Under the pieces are notes generated by a model that searched no databases, was not told where the DNA came from, and saw only the letters and a program-made list of their open reading frames with translations. From positions 1 to 21,195 of the IMG/VR virus record IMGVR_UViG_3300017788_001190: a stretch of 21,195 nucleotides of DNA; one strand, 5' to 3'. This DNA is from a virus. A program made the translations under genes and the position numbers. Shown piece after piece: positions 7,751 to 15,308 of the stretch (positions are counted from its first letter, which is position 1; each line of letters opens with the position of its first letter).

Positions 7751-8048
7751 TAAACCAACAATAGAACAGATAAATGATCTATATAAAATATCGGATTACA
7801 TGCAAGATGAGCAACTAACAAAGGCATTAGAGTTTATAGCTAAGATTATATTTAAACCAGACATTCCTTTATCTGTTGCTTCAGTAGAATTGGTTAGAAT
7901 GCAGGCTATTGCTGCAAAGCTTGCCCTTCAAGCATCCTGGTTGACAAATGTTGACAAAGGAGATAGGGCAAAAAAGAATCTTTACTATACCGCTGCTACA
8001 GAATTAGACAAGGTTGTTGCCTCTCTCAAGTATTTGGTTAAGGTATAA
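7743..8048 (+). CDS. Hypothetical helical protein
   Basis: 101-residue protein not recognised. It is predicted to be almost entirely alpha-helical, with Ala- and Leu-rich stretches around residues 20-38 and 45-67 (VASVELVRMQAIAAKLALQ) and no cysteines, signal peptide or membrane segment. It starts 8 nt inside the resolvase-like gene and ends 1 nt before the Cas4-like gene, so all three are probably translated together. A partner or adaptor of the flanking nucleases is conceivable, purely from position. Confidence 0.7.
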   Translation: MSDKPTIEQINDLYKISDYMQDEQLTKALEFIAKIIFKPDIPLSVASVELVRMQAIAAKLALQASWLTNVDKGDRAKKNLYYTAATELDKVVASLKYLVKV

Positions 8049-8049
8049 C

Positions 8050-8883
8050 ATGAAGGGTATAGTAAATAAGTTATCAATCAAAAAACTTGAAGAGGTAGAA
8101 AATGAACCAACGTTTGATGATGTTGATTGGCAATCAGAATTTAGTGATGATGGTCCACTTTCTGGTTTAATAGAGGCAATAGAAGAGGGATATCGTATTG
8201 ATAATATTCCAAAGCATATGACAAAGAAAAGCTTTGCTCCCTCTTCATTGGTATGGAATCACGGAATCTGTCCACGCTACTGGTACTTGGCATTTGAGGG
8301 TAATACCTTCTATGAATACAAGACTGGTAAGTCTATTACAAATATGGATAGTGGAACAGACAGACATGCAAGAATACAAAAAGCATTAGAAGATGCGGGC
8401 CTTTTGATTGAGAATGAGAAAAAGACAACCCATGACGATCCTCCAATTTTTGGATATGTAGATAGCTTTATTAATTGGAAAGAGTCTGAATACATAGTAG
8501 AAATAAAGACTTGCAATCAAGAAGCTTTTGATAGACACAAGAAAACTATGACAGCAAGCTCATATCATGTTCTTCAGCTTCTTGTCTACATGAAGATTTA
8601 TAAGAAGAAAAATGGAATCATTTTATATGAAAATAAAAATACCCATGATCTTCTTGTAGTACCTGTAAATATTACACAAAGTCATGTTGAATTTGTTGAC
8701 TATCTATTTGATTGGATGAGGGAAGTTTATGCGGCATGGAAAGATAAGAAGCTTCCAAAGATTCCTTTTAAAAATAATGATGTAAAAGTATGTCAAAACT
8801 GTCCTTTGCAAGAAGCTTGCAAGGCCGCACCTGAAGGCGATATTAAAATTGCCAGAAGAAAGGATGAAAAGGGGCAGTTCTAA
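8050..8883 (+). CDS. Cas4-like PD-(D/E)XK exonuclease with Fe-S cluster
   Basis: 277-residue RecB-family nuclease. Active-site residues appear in order: H106 (DRHARIQ), D138 (GYVDSF), E151-x-K153 (IVEIKT) and Q176-x3-Y180 (QLLVY). One cysteine near the N-terminal part (C74, GICPRYW) and three near the C-terminus (C248, C251, C257 in VCQNCPLQEAC) make the four-cysteine iron-sulphur site of Cas4/AddB proteins. Residues 1-55 are an acidic extension without recognisable fold. The start is ATG 8050, just after the previous stop; an upstream in-frame TTG at 8014 would lie inside the previous gene. No CRISPR array or other cas gene is present, so a role in DNA end-processing for recombination with RecA is more likely than adaptation. 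Confidence 0.82.
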   Translation: MKGIVNKLSIKKLEEVENEPTFDDVDWQSEFSDDGPLSGLIEAIEEGYRIDNIPKHMTKKSFAPSSLVWNHGICPRYWYLAFEGNTFYEYKTGKSITNMDSGTDRHARIQKALEDAGLLIENEKKTTHDDPPIFGYVDSFINWKESEYIVEIKTCNQEAFDRHKKTMTASSYHVLQLLVYMKIYKKKNGIILYENKNTHDLLVVPVNITQSHVEFVDYLFDWMREVYAAWKDKKLPKIPFKNNDVKVCQNCPLQEACKAAPEGDIKIARRKDEKGQF

Positions 8884-9174
8884 ATGGCGTATTGCATGTG
8901 GTGTGATAAAGAATTTGATGCAACGTCATCGAAACAAATTTATTGCAGCATAGAATGTCGTCAAAAAGCTAGCAAAGAAAAGATTGTAGAAAGAAATAGA
9001 ACTGAAAAAATAAAAAATAGAATTGGAAAAGAAAGAAGGTGTGCTGGTGGATGTGAAACTATTCTCTCAATATATAATGATGAGGGAATATGTGAGACGT
9101 GCATTGAGCATAAAAAGAAAATGAATAAGTTTATAAAAGAAATAAAGGGATACTTTGACTACTCCAAAAAATAA
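8884..9174 (+). CDS. Protein with two zinc ribbons
   Basis: 96-residue basic protein with two sets of four cysteines: C4-x2-C7 with C21-x3-C25 (CMWC, YCSIEC) and C53-x3-C57 with C70-x2-C73 (CAGGC, CETC). They are separated by a Lys/Arg-rich linker (30-52) that could be helical. The first set looks like the small YCSxxCR zinc knuckle seen in many nucleic-acid-associated phage proteins. It begins directly after the stop of the Cas4-like gene (TAAATG) and overlaps the RuvC-like gene by 20 nt. Probably a DNA- or RNA-binding accessory protein; the specific role is unknown. Confidence 0.72.
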   Translation: MAYCMWCDKEFDATSSKQIYCSIECRQKASKEKIVERNRTEKIKNRIGKERRCAGGCETILSIYNDEGICETCIEHKKKMNKFIKEIKGYFDYSKK

Positions 9175-9745
9175 AAGACTTGTTGATTTATCAAAACCTT
9201 CATCTATAGTTGCTGTAGATGCATCTACAAATTCTCTTGCATTTTCTTATTTTAAAAATGGTAAACTTATTAAATATGGAAAGATTAGGTTTACTGGCGC
9301 AGATGCTTTATATAAAGCAGGAGATGCTTGCAAAAAATCAATTCAATTTTTTAAGAAAATTCAGGCAGATGCTTTGGTCATGGAGGCTGCAATCTATTCT
9401 AATTCGCCAAAAACGGCAATGCAACTGTCTTTGGTGCAGGGAGCTATAGTGGCGGCAGCACAGGTTGCTGGAATAAAAAGTGTTACAACAATAACTCCAA
9501 TGGAGTGGCAAAACTTTATAGGTACTAGGCTATTGACAGCGGCAGAGAAACAAGATATAGTAAAAAGAAATCCAGGCAAGTCTAACTCCTGGTATAAAAG
9601 TAAAGAAAGAGAAACAAGAAAAAACAAAACAATAGATTCAGTAAACAAAAACTTTCATATCAACATATCAGATGATGATGTTGCAGATGCAATAGGAATC
9701 GGATGGTTTGTAAATGATAGATGGAATATATTTTTCAATGACTAA
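9155..9745 (+). CDS. RuvC-like RNase H-fold nuclease (Holliday junction resolvase-like)
   Basis: 196-residue RuvC-fold protein. The expected acidic residues are all visible: D22 in IVAVDASTNS, E77 in ALVMEAAIY, and a terminal acidic pair D175/D178 in DDDVADAIGIGWF. RuvC enzymes resolve four-way junctions with two metal ions. Phages with such proteins use them to debranch DNA before packaging or to degrade branched intermediates. The TTG start at 9155 follows an AAAGGGA ribosome site. A basic insertion (about 138-162, rich in Lys/Arg) precedes the last motif. It is the second resolvase-type gene in this region after 7451. Confidence 0.8.
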   Translation: MTTPKNKRLVDLSKPSSIVAVDASTNSLAFSYFKNGKLIKYGKIRFTGADALYKAGDACKKSIQFFKKIQADALVMEAAIYSNSPKTAMQLSLVQGAIVAAAQVAGIKSVTTITPMEWQNFIGTRLLTAAEKQDIVKRNPGKSNSWYKSKERETRKNKTIDSVNKNFHINISDDDVADAIGIGWFVNDRWNIFFND

Positions 9746-9905
9746 AAAAGATTTTTATAAAAATAAAAGTTGGATGCACAAGCGTTTTGTACAGGACAAG
9801 TGTACGCCACAAGAAATAGCAGATGAATGTGGAGTTACATTACAAACAATATATTTATACCTAAACAAGTTTGGTCTTAAGATGGGAAGAAAGGGAAGAA
9901 GATGA
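9738..9905 (+). CDS. Small helix-turn-helix protein
   Basis: 55-residue basic protein. Residues from about 22 to 46 (TPQEIADECGVTLQTIYLYL) form a clear helix-turn-helix: a helix with the EIA motif, a turn at CGV, and a recognition helix. The C-terminus is strongly basic (KMGRKGRR). It may be a small DNA-binding regulator or a remnant of an HNH/homing-endonuclease DNA-binding tail. ATG 9738 gives an 8-nt overlap with the RuvC-like gene; an in-frame ATG at 9714 would add eight residues. The stop overlaps the next ATG (ATGA). Confidence 0.72.
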   Translation: MTKKDFYKNKSWMHKRFVQDKCTPQEIADECGVTLQTIYLYLNKFGLKMGRKGRR

Positions 9906-10261
9906 CAGAGGATGAGCATATGATAGCTGCTATGAGTAATTTAATTGATCTTAGCAAGAAAGCTCCAGCAGGTAAAGAAATATTAGTTCAATGCCTAGAA
10001 ATAGCAGCACTTCTTCTTGATAAGAATATTAGCTATGGAAACTCGGCCCTTGATCCAATAAAAGTATTTGCACCTGATGTAGATGCTGGACTACAGATTG
10101 ATATAAAAATTGATGATAAGCTTAGCAGAATAAAAAAAGGATCAGAATTTCCTGGGGATGACACAATTCTTGACTTAACAGGATACCTTGTGCTAAAATT
10201 GATCCACCATAAGAGAGTGCGGCAATTGGGAGGAAACGATGGGAAAACGAAAGAAGTATAA
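9902..10261 (+). CDS. Helical protein resembling nucleotide-modification-associated domain 1 (DUF1599-like)
   Basis: 119-residue alpha-helical protein. The order LLDKNISYGNSALDP (38-52), IDDKLSRIKKG (70-80) and DDTILDLTGYLVL (86-98) resembles the K-x-YG ... K-x-x-R-I ... D-x-x-D-L-x-x-Y pattern of DUF1599/Nmad1 proteins, which are related to MazG-type all-alpha NTP pyrophosphohydrolases. It might therefore act on nucleotides. The fit is by eye and moderate. It overlaps its upstream neighbour by 4 nt and the downstream gene by 23 nt. Confidence 0.5.
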   Translation: MTEDEHMIAAMSNLIDLSKKAPAGKEILVQCLEIAALLLDKNISYGNSALDPIKVFAPDVDAGLQIDIKIDDKLSRIKKGSEFPGDDTILDLTGYLVLKLIHHKRVRQLGGNDGKTKEV

Positions 10262-10535
10262 AGGAATAGATCCTTTTATTCGTGAAGATTCATTTACCAC
10301 TTCAGATGGAAAGATTATATCTAGTGGTGATATTATCAAGATAAGAGGAGTTTGGGGATCTAAATTTAGATTCCAAAATTTTGTAACCAATCCTGAAAAT
10401 GGCATATCATGGATTGATTGCATAGAATTGGAACGTGGCATTGCATGTGGTATGAGATCATTTTATCCAGATCGTGCTAAGCCAATTCCCAAGAGAAGAG
10501 GCAAGCGTGTCAAAAGATCTCGTCAAACACCTTGA
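10239..10535 (+). CDS. Conserved hypothetical basic protein
   Basis: 98-residue protein that I do not assign to a function. A beta-rich core (FTTSDGKIISSGDIIKIRG at 19-37; GSKFRFQNFVTNP at 40-52) looks like a small SH3/KOW-type barrel, followed by ISWIDCIELERG. The C-terminus is a dense basic tail (residues 84-96, KRRGKRVKRSR). Such a tail suggests DNA or RNA contact. A good GGGAGG ribosome site stands 5 nt before the ATG. The last 29 nt overlap the terminase small subunit gene, so the basic tail is dual-coding with the start of that gene. Confidence 0.65.
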   Translation: MGKRKKYKGIDPFIREDSFTTSDGKIISSGDIIKIRGVWGSKFRFQNFVTNPENGISWIDCIELERGIACGMRSFYPDRAKPIPKRRGKRVKRSRQTP

Positions 10536-11022
10536 CGAAATAAATCTTGTAGCATCAGAATATTTAAAGGGCATTGATACTGCTATCATAGCCCAACAAT
10601 TAGACATGCCTCGTACCCGCGTTATGTCCTTGCTAAATGACTGGCGTAAAATGGCGGCAAATAACGAAGCCATTCACGCAAGAGCAAGGGAAGCTTTAGT
10701 TGGAGCAGATCAACATTACTCTGGTCTTATTAAAAAAGCATATGAGGTTATTGATTCAGCTGACGTAAATAACAACCTTGGTGCAAAAACAAATGCCATT
10801 AAACTTATTGCTGACATAGAAGCAAAAAGACTTGATATGCTTCATCGTGCAGGACTACTTGATAATAAAGAAGTTGCTGAAGAACTTGCAGATATGGAAA
10901 GAAAGCATGAAGTTCTTATAAATATTCTTAAAGACATTGCTTCTAATTATCCAGAGATTCGTAATGAAATATTAAGAAGGCTGTCAGAAGTTAGTGGCGG
11001 AGTGATCATAGTTGACAATTGA
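10507..11022 (+). CDS. terS: Probable terminase small subunit
   Basis: 171-residue helical protein directly before the large terminase. An N-terminal helix-turn-helix (about 22-49, GIDTAIIAQQLDMPRTRVMS) is followed by long helices (about 55-150), the usual plan of small terminases: DNA recognition plus an oligomerisation region that forms a ring at the packaging site. The GTG start at 10507 has an AGAAGAGG ribosome site 5 nt upstream and is preferred over the in-frame 10474. It overlaps the large subunit gene by 11 nt. The assignment depends largely on position and the HTH, since small terminases diverge strongly. Confidence 0.66.
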   Translation: MSKDLVKHLDEINLVASEYLKGIDTAIIAQQLDMPRTRVMSLLNDWRKMAANNEAIHARAREALVGADQHYSGLIKKAYEVIDSADVNNNLGAKTNAIKLIADIEAKRLDMLHRAGLLDNKEVAEELADMERKHEVLINILKDIASNYPEIRNEILRRLSEVSGGVIIVDN

Positions 11023-12793
11023 TTTTTCAGATTTCTTTGAAGCACTTGAAGATAATGTATTTGAAGAAGAGCCAGTAGATGTTGTAACATTTGTAACCTC
11101 GTCAGACCACCTTGGTCAACCATACCTTTCTGAATACCAATACACTGTTGTTGAGTGTATGAGTCAGATATATAGGGAAAAAGATTTACAAAAGCTTATG
11201 GGTGAAAAAGAAGGAAGCGAGCATTACAAAAAATATACAAAGGGCGAAGTTATATTACAGCTTGGAAAAGGATCTGGTAAAGATCATACATCTACAGTGG
11301 GTTGTGCATATCTTGTTTATAAACTGCTTTGTCTAAAAGATCCTGCCGCATATTTTGGTAAGCCTCCTGGGGATGCAATAGATATCATTAACGTAGCAAT
11401 TAATGCTCAACAGGCTAAAAATGTTTTCTTCAAAGGTTTTAAAAATAAAATTGATAAGTCCCCATGGTTTGCTGGAAAGTATGATGCCAAGGTAGATAAT
11501 ATTGAATTTGATAAGGCAATTACAGTCTACTCTGGTCATTCAGAAAGAGAAAGTCATGAGGGACTAAACTTGATGCTTGCAGTTCTTGATGAGATATCTG
11601 GATTTGCTCAGGAGTCTGTATCAGGAAATGAGAATGCAAAAACTGGTGATGCTATATATAAAGCTTTCCGTGGTTCCGTTGATTCACGTTTTCCAGACTA
11701 TGGAAAGGTTGCTTTGCTTTCATTCCCAAGATATAAAGGTGACTTTATATCCAAAAGATATGAAGATGTTATTGCTGAAAAAGAAACAATCATTAGGAAA
11801 TATGAATTTACTTTGAACCCCGTTCTTCCAGATGACGATCCTACAAATATATTTGAAATTGAATGGGAAGAAGATCATATTATTTCATATCGCTTCCCTG
11901 GAATTTATGCATTGAAAAGGCCCACTTGGGAAGTTAATCCAACCAGAAGCATTGAAGATTTTAAGATAGCGTTTTACACAGATCCAGCAGATGCAATGAT
12001 GCGTTTTGCATGTATGCCTAGCACATCTTCAGATGCATTTTTTAAATCACGGGATAAGATAGAAAAGTCCTTATCAATTCGCAACCCACTTGATTCAGTT
12101 AGAAGATTTGACCCAGGATTTAGACCTAAAGAAGATACTGCGTATTATGTTCATGCTGACTTAGCACAACGACATGACAAATGTGCGGTAGCAATTAGCC
12201 ATGTAGAAAAATGGGTAGAGGTTCAATCATTTAATGACTATACACAGATAGTTCCTTTTGTTGTAGTAGATGCAATAGCCTGGTGGGAACCAAGGAAAGA
12301 AGGACCAGTAGATCTATCTGAAGTAAAAAATTGGATTATTGATCTTAGAAGAAGTGGATTTAATCTTGGACTTGTTACATTTGACCGTTGGCAGAGTTTT
12401 GATATTCAGCGTGATCTAAAAAGTGTTGGAATCAATACTGAAACTCTTTCTGTTGCAAAGAAACACTATGAAGATCTTGCAATGCTTTTTTATGAAGAAA
12501 GAGTCGTTGCTCCACATATTGATTTACTCCTAGAAGAGTTGCTAGAATTGCGTATTGTGTCAAATAATAAAGTTGATCACCCAAGAAAAAAGAGCAAGGA
12601 CCTGGCAGACGCTATGTGTGGATCTGTCTATAATGCAATTAGCCATGGCAAAAGAGAAGCATTTGGAGAAATTGAAATTCATACTTGGTCATCATTTAAG
12701 TCTGATAGAAACAGAGAAGAAATAGAAGAAAAAGCAAAGCCACAAATGACTGATGATATAAAAGATTATCTGTCAAGTTATAGATTGATATAG
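11012..12793 (+). CDS. terL: Terminase large subunit
   Basis: 593-residue DNA-packaging motor. The N-terminal ATPase shows Walker A LGKGSGKD (84-91) and Walker B LAVLDE (189-194, with D193 and catalytic E194), then a coupling motif region LLSFPR (235-240). The C-terminal RNase H-fold nuclease has Asp residues in YVHADLAQRHD (D383), VVVDAIAWW (D420), VTFDRWQS (D458) and near KSKDLADAM. It translocates and cuts concatemeric DNA at the portal. TTG 11012 is preceded by GGAG 9 nt upstream. Portal and capsid genes do not follow directly; an IMPDH/GMPR-family gene does. Confidence 0.92.
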   Translation: MTIDFSDFFEALEDNVFEEEPVDVVTFVTSSDHLGQPYLSEYQYTVVECMSQIYREKDLQKLMGEKEGSEHYKKYTKGEVILQLGKGSGKDHTSTVGCAYLVYKLLCLKDPAAYFGKPPGDAIDIINVAINAQQAKNVFFKGFKNKIDKSPWFAGKYDAKVDNIEFDKAITVYSGHSERESHEGLNLMLAVLDEISGFAQESVSGNENAKTGDAIYKAFRGSVDSRFPDYGKVALLSFPRYKGDFISKRYEDVIAEKETIIRKYEFTLNPVLPDDDPTNIFEIEWEEDHIISYRFPGIYALKRPTWEVNPTRSIEDFKIAFYTDPADAMMRFACMPSTSSDAFFKSRDKIEKSLSIRNPLDSVRRFDPGFRPKEDTAYYVHADLAQRHDKCAVAISHVEKWVEVQSFNDYTQIVPFVVVDAIAWWEPRKEGPVDLSEVKNWIIDLRRSGFNLGLVTFDRWQSFDIQRDLKSVGINTETLSVAKKHYEDLAMLFYEERVVAPHIDLLLEELLELRIVSNNKVDHPRKKSKDLADAMCGSVYNAISHGKREAFGEIEIHTWSSFKSDRNREEIEEKAKPQMTDDIKDYLSSYRLI

Positions 12794-12800
12794 GAGAAAA

Positions 12801-13823
12801 ATGCAAAGAGTAGGTAAGGCACTTTGTTTCGATGATGTACTTCTAGTACCACAAAAAAGTAGCATAACATCAAGGCATGATGTTGACTTATCTATGTCAA
12901 TCGGATATGGGAAAAGAAAAATAGACCTTGAGCTACCTGTTATTGCCTCTCCTATGGATACAGTTTGTGATATAGAAATGTGTATTGCAATGGCAAATGC
13001 TGGCGGCATTGGAATACTTCACAGATATATGTCTTATCCAGATCAGATATTAAAAGCTCAATCATTGATAGAGCAAAATATTAAATTTGGAGTTGCAATA
13101 GCATCAAACAATGGATATTTAGCTCAGGCAGATCAACTTTATAACATAGGTGTTGGATTCTTTTTGATAGATACAGCAAATGGTCATGGCAACTATGCGG
13201 TAAAAGCTGTTGCACAACTTAGAAATGCATTTAAAGATGCCCACATTATGGCTGGAAATGTTGCAACAAAAGATGGATTTTTAAGATTGGCAGAGGCTGG
13301 TGCAGATTCAGTTCGTGTTGGGATTGGTGGAGGAAGTGCTTGCACAACTAGATTGGTAAGTGGTCATGGCGTTCCCACTCTTCATTCTATTATGGATTGT
13401 GCAGATACTTTTCAGCAATGTTCAATAGTTGCTGATGGTGGAATAAGAACAAGTGGAGATATGGTAAAGTCATTTGCTGCTGGTGCACATGCAGTAATGA
13501 TTGGATCTATGCTTGCGGGTACAGACCAGGCACCTGGAGAAATTCTTACAGATCATAATGGTCGTGAAGTGAAAGCTTTTCGTGGAATGGCTAGTGCAGC
13601 GGCACAAAAAGATGCAAGTGGAAAGGTATCTGTAGCAGAGGGAATATCTACAACCGTATCATATAAGGGATCTGTAGAACACATACTTGATCAAATTCGT
13701 GGTGGATTAGGAAGTGGATGCTCATATACTGGTGTAGATAAACTTCAAGACTTAGAAGAATATGCAGAATATGTAACAGTATCTGGATTAAGTATAAATG
13801 AATCCGTTCCTCATGCACTATAA
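12801..13823 (+). CDS. IMP dehydrogenase / GMP reductase family protein (no CBS domains)
   Basis: 340-residue TIM-barrel enzyme of purine interconversion. Family marks: [11 protein letters not shown] (10-20), SPMDTV (50-55), the catalytic cysteine loop [11 protein letters not shown] with C181, DGGIRTSGD (212-220), and [13 protein letters not shown]. The CBS pair usually inserted in IMP dehydrogenase is absent. The segment after FRGMAS is short and lacks the Arg-Tyr dyad of the IMPDH flap, which resembles GMP reductase, whereas the C-terminus VSGLSINES is IMPDH-like. Either guanine nucleotide supply (IMP to XMP) or GMP recycling to IMP is possible. A GGAG site 5 nt before the ATG gives ordinary translation. 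It sits directly behind the terminase. Confidence 0.85.
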   Translation: MQRVGKALCFDDVLLVPQKSSITSRHDVDLSMSIGYGKRKIDLELPVIASPMDTVCDIEMCIAMANAGGIGILHRYMSYPDQILKAQSLIEQNIKFGVAIASNNGYLAQADQLYNIGVGFFLIDTANGHGNYAVKAVAQLRNAFKDAHIMAGNVATKDGFLRLAEAGADSVRVGIGGGSACTTRLVSGHGVPTLHSIMDCADTFQQCSIVADGGIRTSGDMVKSFAAGAHAVMIGSMLAGTDQAPGEILTDHNGREVKAFRGMASAAAQKDASGKVSVAEGISTTVSYKGSVEHILDQIRGGLGSGCSYTGVDKLQDLEEYAEYVTVSGLSINESVPHAL

Positions 13824-13831
13824 ATAAAGGT

Positions 13832-13837
13832 TAAAAT
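13832..13837 (+). promoter_or_regulatory. -10 hexamer TAAAAT, likely leaderless promoter
   Basis: TAAAAT lies in the 20-nt gap after the IMPDH/GMPR-family gene, 6 nt before ATG 13844. It fits the TANNNT -10 consensus, and the spacing places +1 on the start codon. An AAAGG at 13827-13831 is 12 nt from the ATG, too far to be a good ribosome site, and would lie upstream of the predicted transcript start. Confidence 0.5.
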
Positions 13838-13843
13838 AGTATT

Positions 13844-14194
13844 ATGGATGACAAAGAAGATAAAGATGTTATCAAGTTTTTAGTTGACATGGGAATATTA
13901 AAAGATCTTGGATACAATGAAGAGCTTGGAGAGAATCTTTATTATATTGATTCAAAAGCAGATGAAACATTTCCACAATTAAAACAAGAACAAATGAAGA
14001 GTTTAAATCAAAGCGTATTTGATTTGTGGGAATTAGAAATGCTTGATGTAACTTTTAATAATGATGGTGAACCGCTCATTGGATTAAATAAAAATAGTTT
14101 AGATAAAGAAAAAATTGCTGCTATTAAGGATGAAGAATTAAAAAGGCAGCATATAATGATTGTTGCTGTATTTGATGAATACTTTAATAGATAG
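13844..14194 (+). CDS. Hypothetical acidic protein
   Basis: 116-residue acidic protein, not recognised. The N-terminus is highly charged (DDKEDKD) and two helical stretches follow: about 7-18 (DVIKFLVDMGIL) and 46-66 (QLKQEQMKSLNQSVFDLWELEM). The middle carries a short beta-like segment (LDVTFNNDGEPLIGL) and the C-terminus is helical. It has no cysteines or membrane segment. It is one of three genes with a -10 hexamer 6 nt before the ATG and no close Shine-Dalgarno. A small head-assembly or regulatory role can be imagined from position but is not supported by any motif. Confidence 0.68.
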   Translation: MDDKEDKDVIKFLVDMGILKDLGYNEELGENLYYIDSKADETFPQLKQEQMKSLNQSVFDLWELEMLDVTFNNDGEPLIGLNKNSLDKEKIAAIKDEELKRQHIMIVAVFDEYFNR

Positions 14195-14199
14195 AGTGG

Positions 14200-14205
14200 T
14201 ATAAT
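14200..14205 (+). promoter_or_regulatory. Extended -10 promoter TGGTATAAT, likely leaderless
   Basis: TGGTATAAT (14197-14205) is a perfect extended -10 element (TGnTATAAT) in the 17-nt gap before ATG 14212. Six nt separate TATAAT from the ATG, so the transcript should begin at or next to the start codon. No Shine-Dalgarno is present in the gap. Confidence 0.7.
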
Positions 14206-14211
14206 TTATTT

Positions 14212-15306
14212 ATGCCCTGGGAAATCAGACGTAACTATGGAGGCTGTTCAGGATACGCTGTAGTGAAGCTTCCTGATGGATCAGTTAGTGGATGCCATAC
14301 AACAAGAGCGTCTGCAAGAGCACAGCTAGGTGCCCTGTATGCATCTGAGCCAGAGGCTGCACAGAAAGAAACAGTTACAAATCAAATTACTCCAAACAAA
14401 TACCCACAATATATTAGACCAAAAAAGAGAAAGGTAAAAAAAGACATGGATCTTTATGATATGTTAAATCCAGAAGAGAAGGCGTATCATGATGCCCTTG
14501 TAGAAATAGTACAAGAATTTGGTTACTTTGATCAAGAAGCTTCTGGCGTATGGGTTGGATATGAATCAGCATCAGAAAATGAAGATGCTGTAATTGGTGT
14601 AAAGTGTGGGAATTGTTCTTTTCATGTGGAACAAGAAGATGGAAATATTGCATGTAAACTAGTCTCATTTCTTGTAGAAGAAAATGCAAAATGTAGACTT
14701 GCTGCAATTCCAGATGGACTTGTAAATACAAACAATTATGAGGAGAATGATATGGAAGACTTTATTGATAACATGATGGAAGATATGGGCAAAGCAGATT
14801 CAGTCCGTGTTGGTCAGATGGTTTCTTGGAATTCCTCTGGCGGAAGAGCTACTGGAAAAGTTATTAGGGTCATTAGAAATGGTAAATATAATGTTCCAAA
14901 CTCAGAGTTTACAATTACTGGAACGCCAGATAATCCAGCAGTAGCAATTAGAATTTATAGAGATGGAAAGCCAACAGATACAATTGTTGGACACAAAATG
15001 GACACATTAAGAACAGTAGGCAAGGCAATGAATCAGGATATTGAAGAGACAAAGAAAATTCTAGAAGAGCTTGAAAAGGGATATAAGAAAGATAAGATGA
15101 AGGCCATGAATGAAGATGATGAGGATATGGAAGAAGAAATGAAAACAAAAGGGTATAAAGATAAGAAAAATAAATCCATTGATTCTGATTCTGCTGTACA
15201 GCTAGAAGTTCCTAAAAATCTTTCAGATATTTTTTCCAATATGCCAAAAAGAGCAAAAAGAGTTAACAAGTCAGTCAACACAAATACAAATTTGTATAAG
15301 GGGTAG
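14212..15306 (+). CDS. Multidomain phage protein with Cys cluster and DUF2945/Tudor-like domain
   Basis: 364-residue modular protein. Residues 1-46 (MPWEIRRNYGGCSGYAVVKL ... SARAQLGALYASE) match a short module that recurs at the N-termini of actinophage proteins. Residues 129-161 hold a four-cysteine cluster (C132-x2-C135, C148, C161) like those in some phage head-associated proteins. Residues 196-270 (VRVGQMVSWNSSGGRATGKV ... GHKMDTLRTV) resemble the DUF2945 'hypervirulence-associated' Tudor-like fold. Residues 275-325 are a highly charged coiled-coil-like stretch, and the tail is basic. The probable leaderless start is at 14212. A strong internal ribosome site and ATG at 14752 may give a second, shorter product. 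Role unknown; a virion or prohead function is suggested only by domain company. Confidence 0.72.
   Translation: MPWEIRRNYGGCSGYAVVKLPDGSVSGCHTTRASARAQLGALYASEPEAAQKETVTNQITPNKYPQYIRPKKRKVKKDMDLYDMLNPEEKAYHDALVEIVQEFGYFDQEASGVWVGYESASENEDAVIGVKCGNCSFHVEQEDGNIACKLVSFLVEENAKCRLAAIPDGLVNTNNYEENDMEDFIDNMMEDMGKADSVRVGQMVSWNSSGGRATGKVIRVIRNGKYNVPNSEFTITGTPDNPAVAIRIYRDGKPTDTIVGHKMDTLRTVGKAMNQDIEETKKILEELEKGYKKDKMKAMNEDDEDMEEEMKTKGYKDKKNKSIDSDSAVQLEVPKNLSDIFSNMPKRAKRVNKSVNTNTNLYKG
14741..14754 (+). promoter_or_regulatory. Internal ribosome site and in-frame start (ATG 14752)
   Basis: AGGAG at 14741-14745 stands 6 nt before ATG 14752, which is codon 181 of the surrounding gene. Initiation here would make a 184-residue protein containing only the Tudor-like domain, charged coil and basic tail, while the full-length product comes from a transcript with no Shine-Dalgarno. 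Nested in-frame starts are known in phage protease/scaffold genes. Confidence 0.45.
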
Positions 15307-15308
15307 TT

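Noticed and set aside
8050-8883. CRISPR-Cas locus, suggested by the Cas4-like protein.
   Set aside because: No repeat-spacer pattern and no cas1/cas2-like genes occur anywhere in the window.
9714-9737. ATG 9714 as the start of the HTH protein.
   Set aside because: It adds eight residues (MIDGIYFS) inside the conserved end of the RuvC-like gene. ATG 9738 gives the short overlap usual here, although neither has a strong ribosome site.
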